DNA of 48,997 bases from assembly GCA_947164865.1 (NCBI GenBank), contig CAMUYA010000027.1:1-48997 (forward strand), read 5' to 3'. Within the stretch, counting starts at the first letter, position 1. The number at the start of each line of letters is the position of its first letter. The notes under the pieces were generated by a model. That model saw only the letters and a list, made by a program, of their open reading frames with translations. It was not told the DNA's origin and did no database searches. This document shows, in pieces, positions 16,792 through 25,846 of the stretch. This stretch comes from an uncultured Lachnospiraceae bacterium. GTDB taxonomy: Bacteria; Bacillota; Clostridia; Lachnospirales; Lachnospiraceae. Both the position numbers and the translations under genes were made by a program.

Positions 16792-16824
16792 AAGCCCCGG
16801 CTTGATAAAGGTCGGGGCTTTTTT
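16792..16824 (+). terminator. Rho-independent terminator after msmX-like gene
   Basis: AAGCCCCG (16792-16799) pairs with CGGGGCTT (16813-16820) around a 13-base loop and runs into TTTTTT. The next gene begins 18 bases later, so it may be only partially terminated. Confidence 0.85.
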
Positions 16825-16841
16825 AAAAGTAGTGAGACGAT

Positions 16842-17930
16842 ATGATTTCTAATCATGTAATTCAGAGCTGCATAGACGAGCTGTACGGCATTATGAAAGT
16901 CGGTCTTGCCGTGTATGATCCGCAGGGAAACACCATTGCAACTATCGGCGAAATGCCCATAGACAAAAAGCTGCTTAAGAGCTTTTCCGATTCTTCCGCC
17001 GACAGCCAGGTGATCGGAACCGATCATCTTATGAAAGTGTATGAAGAGAGCGAGACGCTCTATATCATTCACAGCAAGGGAGAAGGCGAAAATGCATACA
17101 ATGTCGGACGCATTGCTGCCGCCCAGATAAGAGCCCTGCAGCTTGCATATCAGGAAAAATATGACAGGAACAGCTTTTATCAGAATCTTCTTCTCGATAA
17201 TATGCTTCTTGTTGATATATACAATCGCGCAAAAAAGCTTCGCATAGATGCTAAAGCCTGGAGAGCCGTATATCTGATAGATGTTAAACGCGATGTAAAA
17301 GGAGTAGCGGCAGAGCTTCTTAAAGTGGTATACACATCCCAGACCGGAGACTTTGTCACCGCAGTGGATGAAGAGCGGATAATCCTTGTTAAATCATTTG
17401 AGAAAAAGCCCGAGCCGGAAGACCTTGAAGAGATAGCTCAGACAGTGGTATCCCTTATCAACACCGAAGCCATGACCAACGCCAGAGTGGCATACGGAAA
17501 CCCTGTCTCGGAACTCAAGGACGTATCCAAATCCTACAAAGAAGGTAAAATGGCTCTCGAAGTATGCGGCATCTTTTATGAAGAGAAAAACGTCGCAGCT
17601 TATTCCGCATTGGGAATAGGAAGGCTGATCTACCAGCTTCCGGTCAATCTTTGCGAGATGTTCATAGATGAAGTATTTGGCGGCGGTATTCCTCCGGAAC
17701 TGGACGAGGAGACCATCGCAATGATCGGGAAATTCCTTGAGAATAATCTTAACGTATCGCAGACGTCCGAGCAGCTTTACATGCACAGACACACCATACT
17801 TTACAGGCTCGACAAAGTGCAGAAAGCAACCGGACTTAACCTTCGTGAATTTGAAGATGCTCTCACATTCCGCATTGCAATGATGGTAGAAAAATACCTT
17901 AGCAGAATGAAGAATCATGATACGGAATAA
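16842..17930 (+). CDS. CdaR/PucR-like transcriptional regulator
   Basis: A 362-residue regulator of the CdaR family (sugar-diacid recognition type). The N-terminal part (MKVGLAVYDPQGNTIATIGE) looks like a small-molecule sensor domain. The middle resembles the GGDEF-like fold of this family but has no catalytic motif. The C-terminus, NLNVSQTSEQLYMHRHTILYRLDKV, is the PucR-type helix-turn-helix. It follows the msmX-like ATPase and could control carbohydrate genes. Its true ligand and targets are not shown by the sequence. The 18-base gap between the terminator and the ATG contains no room for its own promoter, so it is probably expressed by read-through. Confidence 0.85.
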   Translation: MISNHVIQSCIDELYGIMKVGLAVYDPQGNTIATIGEMPIDKKLLKSFSDSSADSQVIGTDHLMKVYEESETLYIIHSKGEGENAYNVGRIAAAQIRALQLAYQEKYDRNSFYQNLLLDNMLLVDIYNRAKKLRIDAKAWRAVYLIDVKRDVKGVAAELLKVVYTSQTGDFVTAVDEERIILVKSFEKKPEPEDLEEIAQTVVSLINTEAMTNARVAYGNPVSELKDVSKSYKEGKMALEVCGIFYEEKNVAAYSALGIGRLIYQLPVNLCEMFIDEVFGGGIPPELDEETIAMIGKFLENNLNVSQTSEQLYMHRHTILYRLDKVQKATGLNLREFEDALTFRIAMMVEKYLSRMKNHDTE

Positions 17931-18025
17931 AGGAATAAAACCATAAAAGGATAATAGGACAATAAGAACATAATAAACAAAACAAGAGAATAACAGAAAA
18001 AATAACAAACAACAAAACAATATAA
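17931..18025. other. A-rich low-complexity spacer
   Basis: The gap after the CdaR-like gene is nearly free of T on the plus strand (AATAA, ACAAA and AGGA blocks), with no ORF, hairpin or promoter seen. It lies downstream of the SRP RNA on the minus strand, where it reads as a T-rich tail that may help terminate that transcript. Confidence 0.6.
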
Positions 18026-18190
18026 AATCATCCTCTATGAGGAAGACGCCTGCACAGTTCACCCAGCGCCCTCACGGCACATGGAGCATCTGCTTAGTGC
18101 TGCTTCGTTCCCGACCTGACACGGTTCACAGCGTCGCATTGCGCGAGACCAGATTTCGTGTCACAGACGTATTCCTCAGAAAGGATGATT
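18026..18190 (-). ncRNA. ffs: Signal recognition particle RNA
   Basis: The minus strand contains the SRP RNA signature: GTGTCAGGTC, a GGAA tetraloop, then GAAGCAGCACTAAGCAG (complement of about 18080-18123). The GGAA loop is closed by a G-C pair where the common form has C-G. The two ends of the predicted transcript pair in a long closing helix: AATCATCC at the 5' end with GGATGATT at the 3' end (18026-18033), and TGAGGAA with TTCCTCA next to it. The length of about 165 nt lies between the 4.5S-like and the Bacillus-type RNA. It binds Ffh and guides nascent membrane proteins to the translocon. A consensus promoter lies 15 bases upstream. Confidence 0.9.
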
Positions 18191-18204
18191 TTTTTGTAAG
18201 GTTT

Positions 18205-18233
18205 ATTCTAAAATAAAAGGAAGACACTGTCAA
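18205..18233 (-). promoter_or_regulatory. Sigma-A promoter of SRP RNA
   Basis: On the minus strand a perfect TTGACA (18228-18233) is separated by 17 bases from TAGAAT (18205-18210). Transcription is expected to begin near 18197-18199, a few bases before the closing helix of the RNA. Confidence 0.8.
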
Positions 18234-18299
18234 GAAAAAAGTACCACAAAAGAATCGTTTGTGCTATTATGTTTAAAAAGAAATCAGGAGGTATAAATT

Positions 18300-18533
18300 A
18301 TGGCTGATAATAATAATCTCGGAAATGAATGGAAAAATACAGTATACAATCTCGGAGAAGCTTTTTTTGAGCTGGGAAGAACCGTTATTCATTCCGTTAA
18401 AAAAGGTGTTGATGTAGCATATGATTATATGAATGAAAAGGAAGATGACAAAAAGAAAAAGAGCTCATCTAAAAAGCATTCCGCACCTTCGGATGAACCC
18501 GAGAAAGTGGACGGAATAATCATAGAAGAGTAA
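18300..18533 (+). CDS. Small charged protein of unknown function
   Basis: A 77-residue protein with a strong SD (AGGAGG, 8 bases upstream). The first 48 residues look like a mixed amphipathic helix (WKNTVYNLGEAFFELGRTVIHSVKKGVDVAYDYM). The rest is a Lys/Ser-rich tail ending in an acidic EPEKVDGIIIEE. There is no membrane helix or known motif. It is divergent from the SRP RNA and shares the upstream region with its promoter, with a weak -10 (TATTAT near 18265). I cannot assign a function. Confidence 0.75.
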   Translation: MADNNNLGNEWKNTVYNLGEAFFELGRTVIHSVKKGVDVAYDYMNEKEDDKKKKSSSKKHSAPSDEPEKVDGIIIEE

Positions 18534-18556
18534 AACATATAAAGAAAAAATATAAA

Positions 18557-18600
18557 GCAAAATACAAGGCAAAATACAAAGCAAAATATATAAAGCAAAT
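18557..18600 (+). repeat. Tandem 12-bp A-rich repeat
   Basis: Two clean copies of GCAAAATACAAR (18557-18568 and 18569-18580) are followed by a 14-base variant and a partial copy starting GCAAAT at 18595. It sits in the gap between two genes and contains no ORF. Confidence 0.7.
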
Positions 18601-18639
18601 TCTATAAGAATGATCATAATAGAATAGAGGATATGCGCC

Positions 18640-19659
18640 ATGAATAAGAAAGGTCTGACTGCATCTGCCGTCAAACTGATCGCACTGATCTGTATGATCT
18701 TGGATCACTTTGCGGCTTCTGTGTACCAGGGCCTGATCCTGTCCCGCAAGCTGTCATCAGGCATCACTTTTATGGACAGTTTTGTGATCTACGACAAAGC
18801 ATTTTCATCTCCGGAAGGCATCGCCTACCTGATAATGAGAATGATCGGAAGGATAAGCTTCCCCATATACTGCTTTTTTATAGTTGAAGGATATAAGCAT
18901 ACAAAGAGCAGATTAAAATATCTGATACGTCTGCTTGTATTTGCGGTAATTTCCGAAGTACCCTTTGATATGGCAATATTCGGATCATTTTTTTATCCTC
19001 ATTATCAGAATGTTTACTTTACGCTTGCAATAGGCCTCGCAATGATATGGGGAATAGATGAACTCACTTCACGTGAGCTTCGCAGACCATTAAATATACT
19101 GTTGATGATCGGCGCCTGCATCACTTCTTCGTTCGTGCTTGCAGGAATGCTTATGAGATTCGGCCTGTCCTTCTTCGCTTCTGCCATTGATGAAATGTCA
19201 AATGATGAGAGGCAGCGGATCGTTTCCACAGTGTTTGTCTCACTGTGGATATTAGTAGCTTTAACGGTTCTTGTGATGCTCCTTTTAGTGAGAAGATCAA
19301 ACAGGGAGCGATTCATAAAGATGTCAAAGATCATCGCCGTTACCGGGCTCGCCTGTATCCTTGCGGATCAGTCGGATGTACTCGGAAGCATGAGCGATTA
19401 CGGTGCAATGGGGATCATCACGATCCTTATCCTCTATCTGCTCCGCGAGAGGAAAACCCTGTCATCAGTGTGGGCATGTGCATTTTTGTCAATATCGCAG
19501 TTTTCTGAGATAACAGGATTTGCCGCTGTACCCCTGATACGTGCATATAACGGAGAAAGAGGAAACTACAATAAATACTTTTTCTATATTTTATATCCCG
19601 CGCACCTTTTAATATTAGGGCTTGCAATGATTTTTATCGGAATAACACCATTCGGATAA
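18640..19659 (+). CDS. TraX-like membrane protein
   Basis: The 339-residue protein has about nine membrane helices and matches the TraX family (N-terminal LTASAVKLIALICMILDHFAASVY, then MRMIGRISFPIYCFFIVEGYKHTKS and RLLVFAVISEVPFD). TraX acetylates F pilin in plasmids, but chromosomal homologues in Firmicutes are numerous and their substrate is unknown. The helix with DH and the FPIYCFFI stretch are typical of the acyltransferase-like core. No other conjugation gene is near, so a conjugative role is not implied. The start at 18640 has only a weak SD (GAGG). Confidence 0.85.
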   Translation: MNKKGLTASAVKLIALICMILDHFAASVYQGLILSRKLSSGITFMDSFVIYDKAFSSPEGIAYLIMRMIGRISFPIYCFFIVEGYKHTKSRLKYLIRLLVFAVISEVPFDMAIFGSFFYPHYQNVYFTLAIGLAMIWGIDELTSRELRRPLNILLMIGACITSSFVLAGMLMRFGLSFFASAIDEMSNDERQRIVSTVFVSLWILVALTVLVMLLLVRRSNRERFIKMSKIIAVTGLACILADQSDVLGSMSDYGAMGIITILILYLLRERKTLSSVWACAFLSISQFSEITGFAAVPLIRAYNGERGNYNKYFFYILYPAHLLILGLAMIFIGITPFG

Positions 19660-19704
19660 AAAATATCGGAAAAAATACAGAAAGATATCAACTCGGAGGA
19701 AGAA

Positions 19705-20889
19705 ATGTTAGTTCAAAAATATAAGGATATGCTCTCGGGAAAATCGGTTATAAGAGAGCTTTCGGAATTTGCAACAGCCAGAGGAAAAGAGATCGGATAC
19801 GAGAACGTATTTGATTACAGTCTGGGGAATCCCAGTGTACCCGTTCCGCAGGAATTTACCGACACCATGATAAAGCTTCTGCAGACTATGGACACCCAGT
19901 CACTTCACGGATACAGCCCCTCGCTCAGCATTCCTTCCGTAAGAGAAAAAGTAGCCGCATCACTTGAAAGAAGATTTGGGATCCCGTACAAAAAAGAGCA
20001 CGTTTTTATGACAAGCGGAGCAGCGGGAGCCATTGCGCATGCAGTGAGACTTGTCACCGTTCCGGGCGATGAGATACTTACATTTGCTCCTTTCTTCCCG
20101 GAGTATCATCCCTATGTTGATCTGAGCGGAGCAGTGCTGAAAGTAGTACCTCCCGAGTACGAGAATTTCCAGATCAATTTTGAAAAAGCGGAAGAAATGA
20201 TGACGGAAAAAGTTATGGCTGTTCTTGTAAACACACCTAACAATCCTACGGGTGTGGTTTACTCCGAAGAGACATTAAAAAAGCTTTCCGCACTCATGAC
20301 AAAAAAATCAAAAGAGTACGGACACCCCATCTATCTTATCACCGATGAGCCTTACAGAGAGATCGTATTCGGAGGCATAGATGCGCCCTGCGTTTCGAAA
20401 TATTACGATAATTCTCTCATGTGTTATTCTTTCTCAAAATCGCTTTCGATACCCGGTGAACGTATCGGATATCTTGCGGTAAATCCCGCATGTGAAGAGG
20501 CGGAAACACTGATCAATATGTGCGGTCAGATATCAAGAGGTATCGGCCACAACTGTCCTTCATCCATCATACAGCTTGCGGTCGGTGAGTGCGTAGATAT
20601 GACAGCTGACTTAAGCGTGTATGAAAAAAATATGAATCTTATCTACAATGAATTAAAAGATCTCGGTATAAAAGTTGTTAAACCCGACGGAACATTTTAT
20701 ATCTTTCCGAAGGCACCGGAAGATGATGCAAAAGCATTTTCAAAAAAGGCATTAAAATATGATCTGATACTGGTTCCCGCCGACACTTTCGGAGCGCCGG
20801 GATATTTCAGAATGGCCTACTGCATCGATACCGAAAAAGTAGAAAGATCACTTCCCGTTTTAAGGAAATTCCTAAAGGAGAATTATTAA
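19705..20889 (+). CDS. Pyridoxal-phosphate aminotransferase (class I/II)
   Basis: A 394-residue fold-type I aminotransferase. Recognisable elements are the FDYSLGNPSVPVP start, TSGAAGAIAHA for the phosphate loop, NTPNNPTGVVYS, ITDEPYREIVF and SFSKSLSIPGERIGY with the Schiff-base Lys245. Class I/II enzymes transfer amino groups between amino acids and keto acids. The specificity cannot be read from sequence; aspartate, alanine or aromatic substrates are all possible. The ATG has GGAGGAAG 5 bases upstream. The gene stands between the TraX-like gene and the H1-like gene with no operon evident. Confidence 0.9.
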   Translation: MLVQKYKDMLSGKSVIRELSEFATARGKEIGYENVFDYSLGNPSVPVPQEFTDTMIKLLQTMDTQSLHGYSPSLSIPSVREKVAASLERRFGIPYKKEHVFMTSGAAGAIAHAVRLVTVPGDEILTFAPFFPEYHPYVDLSGAVLKVVPPEYENFQINFEKAEEMMTEKVMAVLVNTPNNPTGVVYSEETLKKLSALMTKKSKEYGHPIYLITDEPYREIVFGGIDAPCVSKYYDNSLMCYSFSKSLSIPGERIGYLAVNPACEEAETLINMCGQISRGIGHNCPSSIIQLAVGECVDMTADLSVYEKNMNLIYNELKDLGIKVVKPDGTFYIFPKAPEDDAKAFSKKALKYDLILVPADTFGAPGYFRMAYCIDTEKVERSLPVLRKFLKENY

Positions 20890-20901
20890 AACAGGAAAAA
20901 A

Positions 20902-20949
20902 ACAAATAAAAAAGCAAATAAAAAAGCAAATAAAAAAACAAATAAAAAA
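20902..20949 (+). repeat. Four tandem 12-bp A-tract repeats
   Basis: Four units of RCAAATAAAAAA (20902-20913, 20914-20925, 20926-20937, 20938-20949), identical apart from the first base, then CAAAAAAAC. The gap of 292 bases holds this repeat, AT-rich sequence with no ORF, and the promoter of the H1-like gene. A-tracts spaced 12 bases may bend DNA. Confidence 0.85.
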
Positions 20950-21066
20950 CAAAAAAACTATTCAAAATATATAATATAAAGTGACAGTATTTTTTTACAA
21001 AACAGATTAGTTAAAATGTAAAAAATTAAAACACAAAAAAATATAGAAGAAAATTTAAAAAATATT

Positions 21067-21105
21067 TTGTCAAAAGTTGACAATTGACAAAAAAGGGGTT
21101 ACTAT
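21067..21105 (+). promoter_or_regulatory. Promoter of H1-like gene with clustered TTGACAA sites
   Basis: A perfect -35 TTGACA (21077-21082) is followed by 17 bases and TACTAT (21100-21105). Three heptamers cover it: TTGTCAA at 21067-21073 (inverted), TTGACAA at 21077-21083 and TTGACAA at 21084-21090 (direct). The -35 lies within one of them, so a protein binding the cluster would block or modulate the promoter. Confidence 0.65.
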
Positions 21106-21181
21106 TTCAATGTTATAAATTCAAATTATGTAACCAAAAAAACTTTTTTTATCTTACGTTTTAAAGAAGGGAGATGTCATT

Positions 21182-21757
21182 ATGGCAGAGACCAAGAAAC
21201 CTGTAGCAACTGCTACACCCGCAACAGAAGTTAAGGCTGAAGCCGCAGCACCTAAGGCTGCAGAAAAGGCACCTGCAAAGAAGGCAGCAGCTAAGAAAGC
21301 ACCTGCAAAGAAGGCTCCTGCAAAGAAGGCAGCAGCTAAGAAGCCCGCAGCGAAGAAAGCAGCTACAGTTAAGAAGGAGGCTCCTGCAAAGAAGGCTCCC
21401 GCAAAGAAGGCAGCAGCTAAGAAGACTACCGCTACCGCAAAGAAAGCTACTACAGCAAAGAAGGCAGCACCTGCAAAGAAGGCAGCAGCTAAGAAGCCCG
21501 CAGCAAAGAAGACAGCTAAGAAGGCAGTTCTTAAGACCAGCGCAGTATTTTCACTTGAGGGTGGAAAGAACGTTACAGCAGACGGACTTTTAAAGCAGTA
21601 TCTCAAGACCGCTAAGGATCGTGCTAAGTATGATCTTAAGATCAAGACTGCTGATATCAAGAATATCGAGATCTACGTTAACCTTGCAGAGCAGAAGGTT
21701 TACAGCGTTATCAACGGTGAGATCAACGATTCCTTCGATATGTACTACAACTTCTGA
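21182..21757 (+). CDS. Histone-H1-like lysine/alanine-rich protein with DUF6465-like domain
   Basis: A 191-residue, very basic protein. Residues 1-120 consist of repeats of the type xxAKK with 17 KK pairs, mainly Ala, Lys and Pro, resembling eukaryotic H1 tails and HctB/AlgP-type bacterial proteins. The last 70 residues (VFSLEGGKNV to DMYYNF) form a compact domain like DUF6465, known to me from Lachnospiraceae proteins with similar tails. The tail should bind DNA or RNA without specificity. The C-terminal domain is of unknown role. GAAGGGAG lies 8 bases before the ATG. Codon use is extremely uniform (AAG, GCA). A strong promoter and strong terminator isolate it as a single-gene unit, consistent with an abundant nucleoid protein. 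Confidence 0.85.
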   Translation: MAETKKPVATATPATEVKAEAAAPKAAEKAPAKKAAAKKAPAKKAPAKKAAAKKPAAKKAATVKKEAPAKKAPAKKAAAKKTTATAKKATTAKKAAPAKKAAAKKPAAKKTAKKAVLKTSAVFSLEGGKNVTADGLLKQYLKTAKDRAKYDLKIKTADIKNIEIYVNLAEQKVYSVINGEINDSFDMYYNF

Positions 21758-21800
21758 TTGAGTAGATTCTTCTTATTCAATATAATGAAACGAAACATTA

Positions 21801-21834
21801 AGACCTGTGGCAAATGCCGCAGGTCTATTTTTTT
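21801..21834 (+). terminator. Strong Rho-independent terminator of H1-like gene
   Basis: An 11-bp stem with one G-U pair (AGACCTGTGGC at 21801-21811 and GCCGCAGGTCT at 21816-21826), an AAAT loop and seven T residues. Confidence 0.92.
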
Positions 21835-21878
21835 CCTGGTTTCTTTATAAAATTTATATTTCTTTTATATTTTATCGG

Positions 21879-21907
21879 TTGACATGACAGGTACATAGTG
21901 TTATTTT
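21879..21907 (+). promoter_or_regulatory. Sigma-A promoter of hrcA operon
   Basis: A perfect TTGACA (21879-21884), a 17-base spacer and TATTTT (21902-21907). The CIRCE operator begins 12 bases downstream, so HrcA bound there would block initiation or clearance. Confidence 0.75.
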
Positions 21908-21918
21908 AGATACAGATG

Positions 21919-21945
21919 TTAGCACTCTATAATATCGAGTGCTAA
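21919..21945 (+). promoter_or_regulatory. CIRCE operator (HrcA binding site)
   Basis: A perfect copy of the consensus TTAGCACTC-N9-GAGTGCTAA (21919-21927, 21937-21945). It is the only CIRCE element seen in the window and predicts repression of hrcA-grpE-dnaK-dnaJ by HrcA until heat shock. Confidence 0.97.
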
Positions 21946-22025
21946 CAAGACGGAAACAGAGCTTGGATGCGGAACAGTTTTATTGCAGTTCCCGCAGGAT
22001 TATACAGAAAGGCAGCAGACACAGG

Positions 22026-23048
22026 ATGGACTTGGATGAGCGCAAAACAAAAATCCTTCAGGCAATCATCAAGAACTACCTTGAGACCGGAGAGCCGGTA
22101 GGAAGCCGTACAATTTCAAAAGATACCGATCTGAACTTAAGCTCTGCTACCATCAGGAATGAAATGTCCGATCTCGAGGAGATGGGGTACATCATTCAAC
22201 CCCACACTTCGGCGGGAAGAATTCCTTCCGACAAAGGATACCGCTTCTATGTGGATACACTTATGGAAGCGAAGGAGAGAGAAGTGGCCGAGGTCAAGGA
22301 TATGCTCCTTGAAAGGCAGGACAAGCTTGAGGACATGCTCAAGGCGGTCGTCAAAGTACTGGCCAGAGATACCCAGTACGCCTCCATGATCACCGCTCCC
22401 ACCACACACCTTAACAAGCTTAAGTTTGTGCAGCTCTCGAGAGTCGATTCGGAGCACCTTCTTGCAGTCGTAGTCATCGAGGGCAATATAATCAGAAACC
22501 GGATCATAGATGTATATGAAGAGATAGATGACGAAACGCTCCTTAAGCTCAACATGCTGCTCAACACACAGCTCGGCGGACTTGCCATCGAGGAAATAAA
22601 CCTCAGTATGGTGGCAAAGATGAAGCAGCAGGCCGGAATACACAGCGATGTTGTCGGCGGAGTTATAGATGAGGTAATCCTTACATTATCCGAAGATAAA
22701 AACCTTGAGGTATACACCAGCGGAACAAACAACATTTTCAAATATCCCGAGCTTGCGGATCAAGAAAATGCAAGCCGCCTGATATCTGCTTTCGAGGAAA
22801 AAGATGTGCTTGGCGATATCATTCAGAGCGACAGTGCTTCGGAAGAAACAGGTATTCAGGTGTACATCGGCGGTGAGAATAAAATACAGAGCATGCAGGA
22901 TTGCAGCGTAGTCACTGCAGTGTATGATCTGGGGGATGGCATGAAGGGAACCATCGGAATCGTCGGACCAAAAAGAATGGATTATGACAAGGTTGTCGGA
23001 ACACTTAAAACCATCAAGACAAAACTCGATGACCTGTATCATAAATAG
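22026..23048 (+). CDS. hrcA: Heat-inducible transcription repressor HrcA
   Basis: HrcA binds CIRCE and represses class I heat-shock genes; GroE normally keeps it active. The 340-residue protein has an N-terminal winged helix (KTKILQAIIKNYLETGEPVGSRTI, ATIRNEMSDLEEMGYI, HTSAGRIPSDKGYRFYVD), followed by the dimerisation and GAF-like regions. A reading frame extends upstream to 21939, inside the CIRCE, so ATG 22026 (MDLDERKTK) is taken as the start. Its SD (GAAAGG) lies 13 bases upstream, which is long. As the first gene of the operon downstream of the operator, it is autoregulated. Confidence 0.96.
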   Translation: MDLDERKTKILQAIIKNYLETGEPVGSRTISKDTDLNLSSATIRNEMSDLEEMGYIIQPHTSAGRIPSDKGYRFYVDTLMEAKEREVAEVKDMLLERQDKLEDMLKAVVKVLARDTQYASMITAPTTHLNKLKFVQLSRVDSEHLLAVVVIEGNIIRNRIIDVYEEIDDETLLKLNMLLNTQLGGLAIEEINLSMVAKMKQQAGIHSDVVGGVIDEVILTLSEDKNLEVYTSGTNNIFKYPELADQENASRLISAFEEKDVLGDIIQSDSASEETGIQVYIGGENKIQSMQDCSVVTAVYDLGDGMKGTIGIVGPKRMDYDKVVGTLKTIKTKLDDLYHK

Positions 23049-23095
23049 ATCATCCTGACGGGATGGAAAGATAATCAGTTCGAAAGGAATAGGAC

Positions 23096-23770
23096 ATGTC
23101 AGAGGAAGAAATAAAGAAACAAAATGCCGAAGCTGATGAAAGCGCGGCAGAGAAAGAAGCTTCCGACAGTGCTGAGGAAACTCAGAAGGAAAAAGCAGAA
23201 GATCAGAAAGTAAGTGAAGAGACTTCTGCCGGAGAAAAGTCCGAAGAAAAGCCGGACACAAAGCAGGAAGCAAAACCCGAAGGAAAGAAATTCAAAAAAG
23301 AAAAACCTTCAAAAGTTGATAAGGAAAAGGAAAGCTTAAAGGAACAGGTTGCCGCACTTGATGATAAAGTAAAAAGGCAGCTGGCGGAATTTGAAAACTT
23401 CCGCAACAGGACAGAAAAAGAAAAATCCGCAAGCTATGACAACGGATCGGCAGCAGTGCTTAAAAAAATACTTCCCGTGCTGGACAACTTTGAAAGAGGT
23501 TTGGCCACCGTCCCCGAGGACAAAAAGGACGATGCCTTTGTACAGGGAATGGACAAGATATACAGACAGCTTGTTACAGAGCTTGAGAATATGGGTGTGG
23601 AACCCATCGAAGCTCTCGGCCTTCCCCTCGACCCCAATCTCCACAATGCGGTAACACAGCAGGAGAGCGAGGAATACGAGCCCGGAACCATATGTGCAGA
23701 GCTGCAAAAAGGTTACAAGTACCACGACATTGTGCTCAGATACAGTATGGTAGCCGTTGTACCCGAATAG
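23096..23770 (+). CDS. grpE: Nucleotide exchange factor GrpE
   Basis: GrpE releases ADP from DnaK. The 224-residue protein has an unusually long, highly charged N-terminus of about 85 residues (Glu, Lys, Ala), then the long helix LDDKVKRQLAEFENFRNRTEKEK and the beta domain with MEPIEALGLPLDPNLHNAV-like sequence and VLRYSMVAVV. Its position between hrcA and dnaK is standard. GAAAGGAAT precedes the ATG. The N-terminal extension is probably disordered. Confidence 0.95.
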   Translation: MSEEEIKKQNAEADESAAEKEASDSAEETQKEKAEDQKVSEETSAGEKSEEKPDTKQEAKPEGKKFKKEKPSKVDKEKESLKEQVAALDDKVKRQLAEFENFRNRTEKEKSASYDNGSAAVLKKILPVLDNFERGLATVPEDKKDDAFVQGMDKIYRQLVTELENMGVEPIEALGLPLDPNLHNAVTQQESEEYEPGTICAELQKGYKYHDIVLRYSMVAVVPE

Positions 23771-23777
23771 AAACAGA

Positions 23778-23804
23778 CCTATGAACTGCATTGCAGATCA
23801 TAGG
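23778..23804 (+). other. Intercistronic hairpin between grpE and dnaK
   Basis: CCTATG (23778-23783) pairs with CATAGG (23799-23804), and CTGC (23786-23789) with GCAG (23793-23796) around an ATT loop. There is no T-run, so it looks like a processing or stabilising element rather than a terminator. Confidence 0.65.
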
Positions 23805-23861
23805 ATGATATAAACAATTAACAATAAGAAATAATCTGATTCATAACAGAGGAGGCAATAA

Positions 23862-25766
<1,905 letters not shown>

Positions 25767-25785
25767 GCGATCTGCTTCGCTATAA

Positions 25786-25813
25786 ACCCACCGCTGTATT
25801 TACGGCGGTGGGT
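25786..25813 (+). other. Intercistronic hairpin between dnaK and dnaJ
   Basis: A perfect 9-bp stem (ACCCACCGC at 25786-25794, GCGGTGGGT at 25805-25813) lacks a T-run. It is followed by TATAAT at 25821-25826 without a -35. It may stabilise the dnaK message or reduce dnaJ expression. Confidence 0.65.
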
Positions 25814-25846
25814 ATCGGTGTATAATAACAAAGGAAGATTAGTATT

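Noticed and set aside
18026..18190. tRNA or tmRNA gene
   Set aside because: The GGTTCAC-like piece is part of the SRP RNA; no cloverleaf or anticodon arm can be drawn.
18640..19659. TraX-like protein as evidence of a conjugative element
   Set aside because: Chromosomal TraX homologues are common and no transfer gene is next to it.
18557..20949. Tandem A-rich repeats as a CRISPR array
   Set aside because: The 12-base units follow each other without spacers and no cas genes are seen.
21154..21660. 168-codon minus-strand ORF rich in Ala and Phe
   Set aside because: It is the antisense of the repetitive Lys/Ala codons of the H1-like gene and has no SD.
21939..22025. Upstream extension of hrcA
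   Set aside because: The extension begins inside the CIRCE operator and would be translated from the operator itself; homologues start at MDLDERKTK-like sequence.
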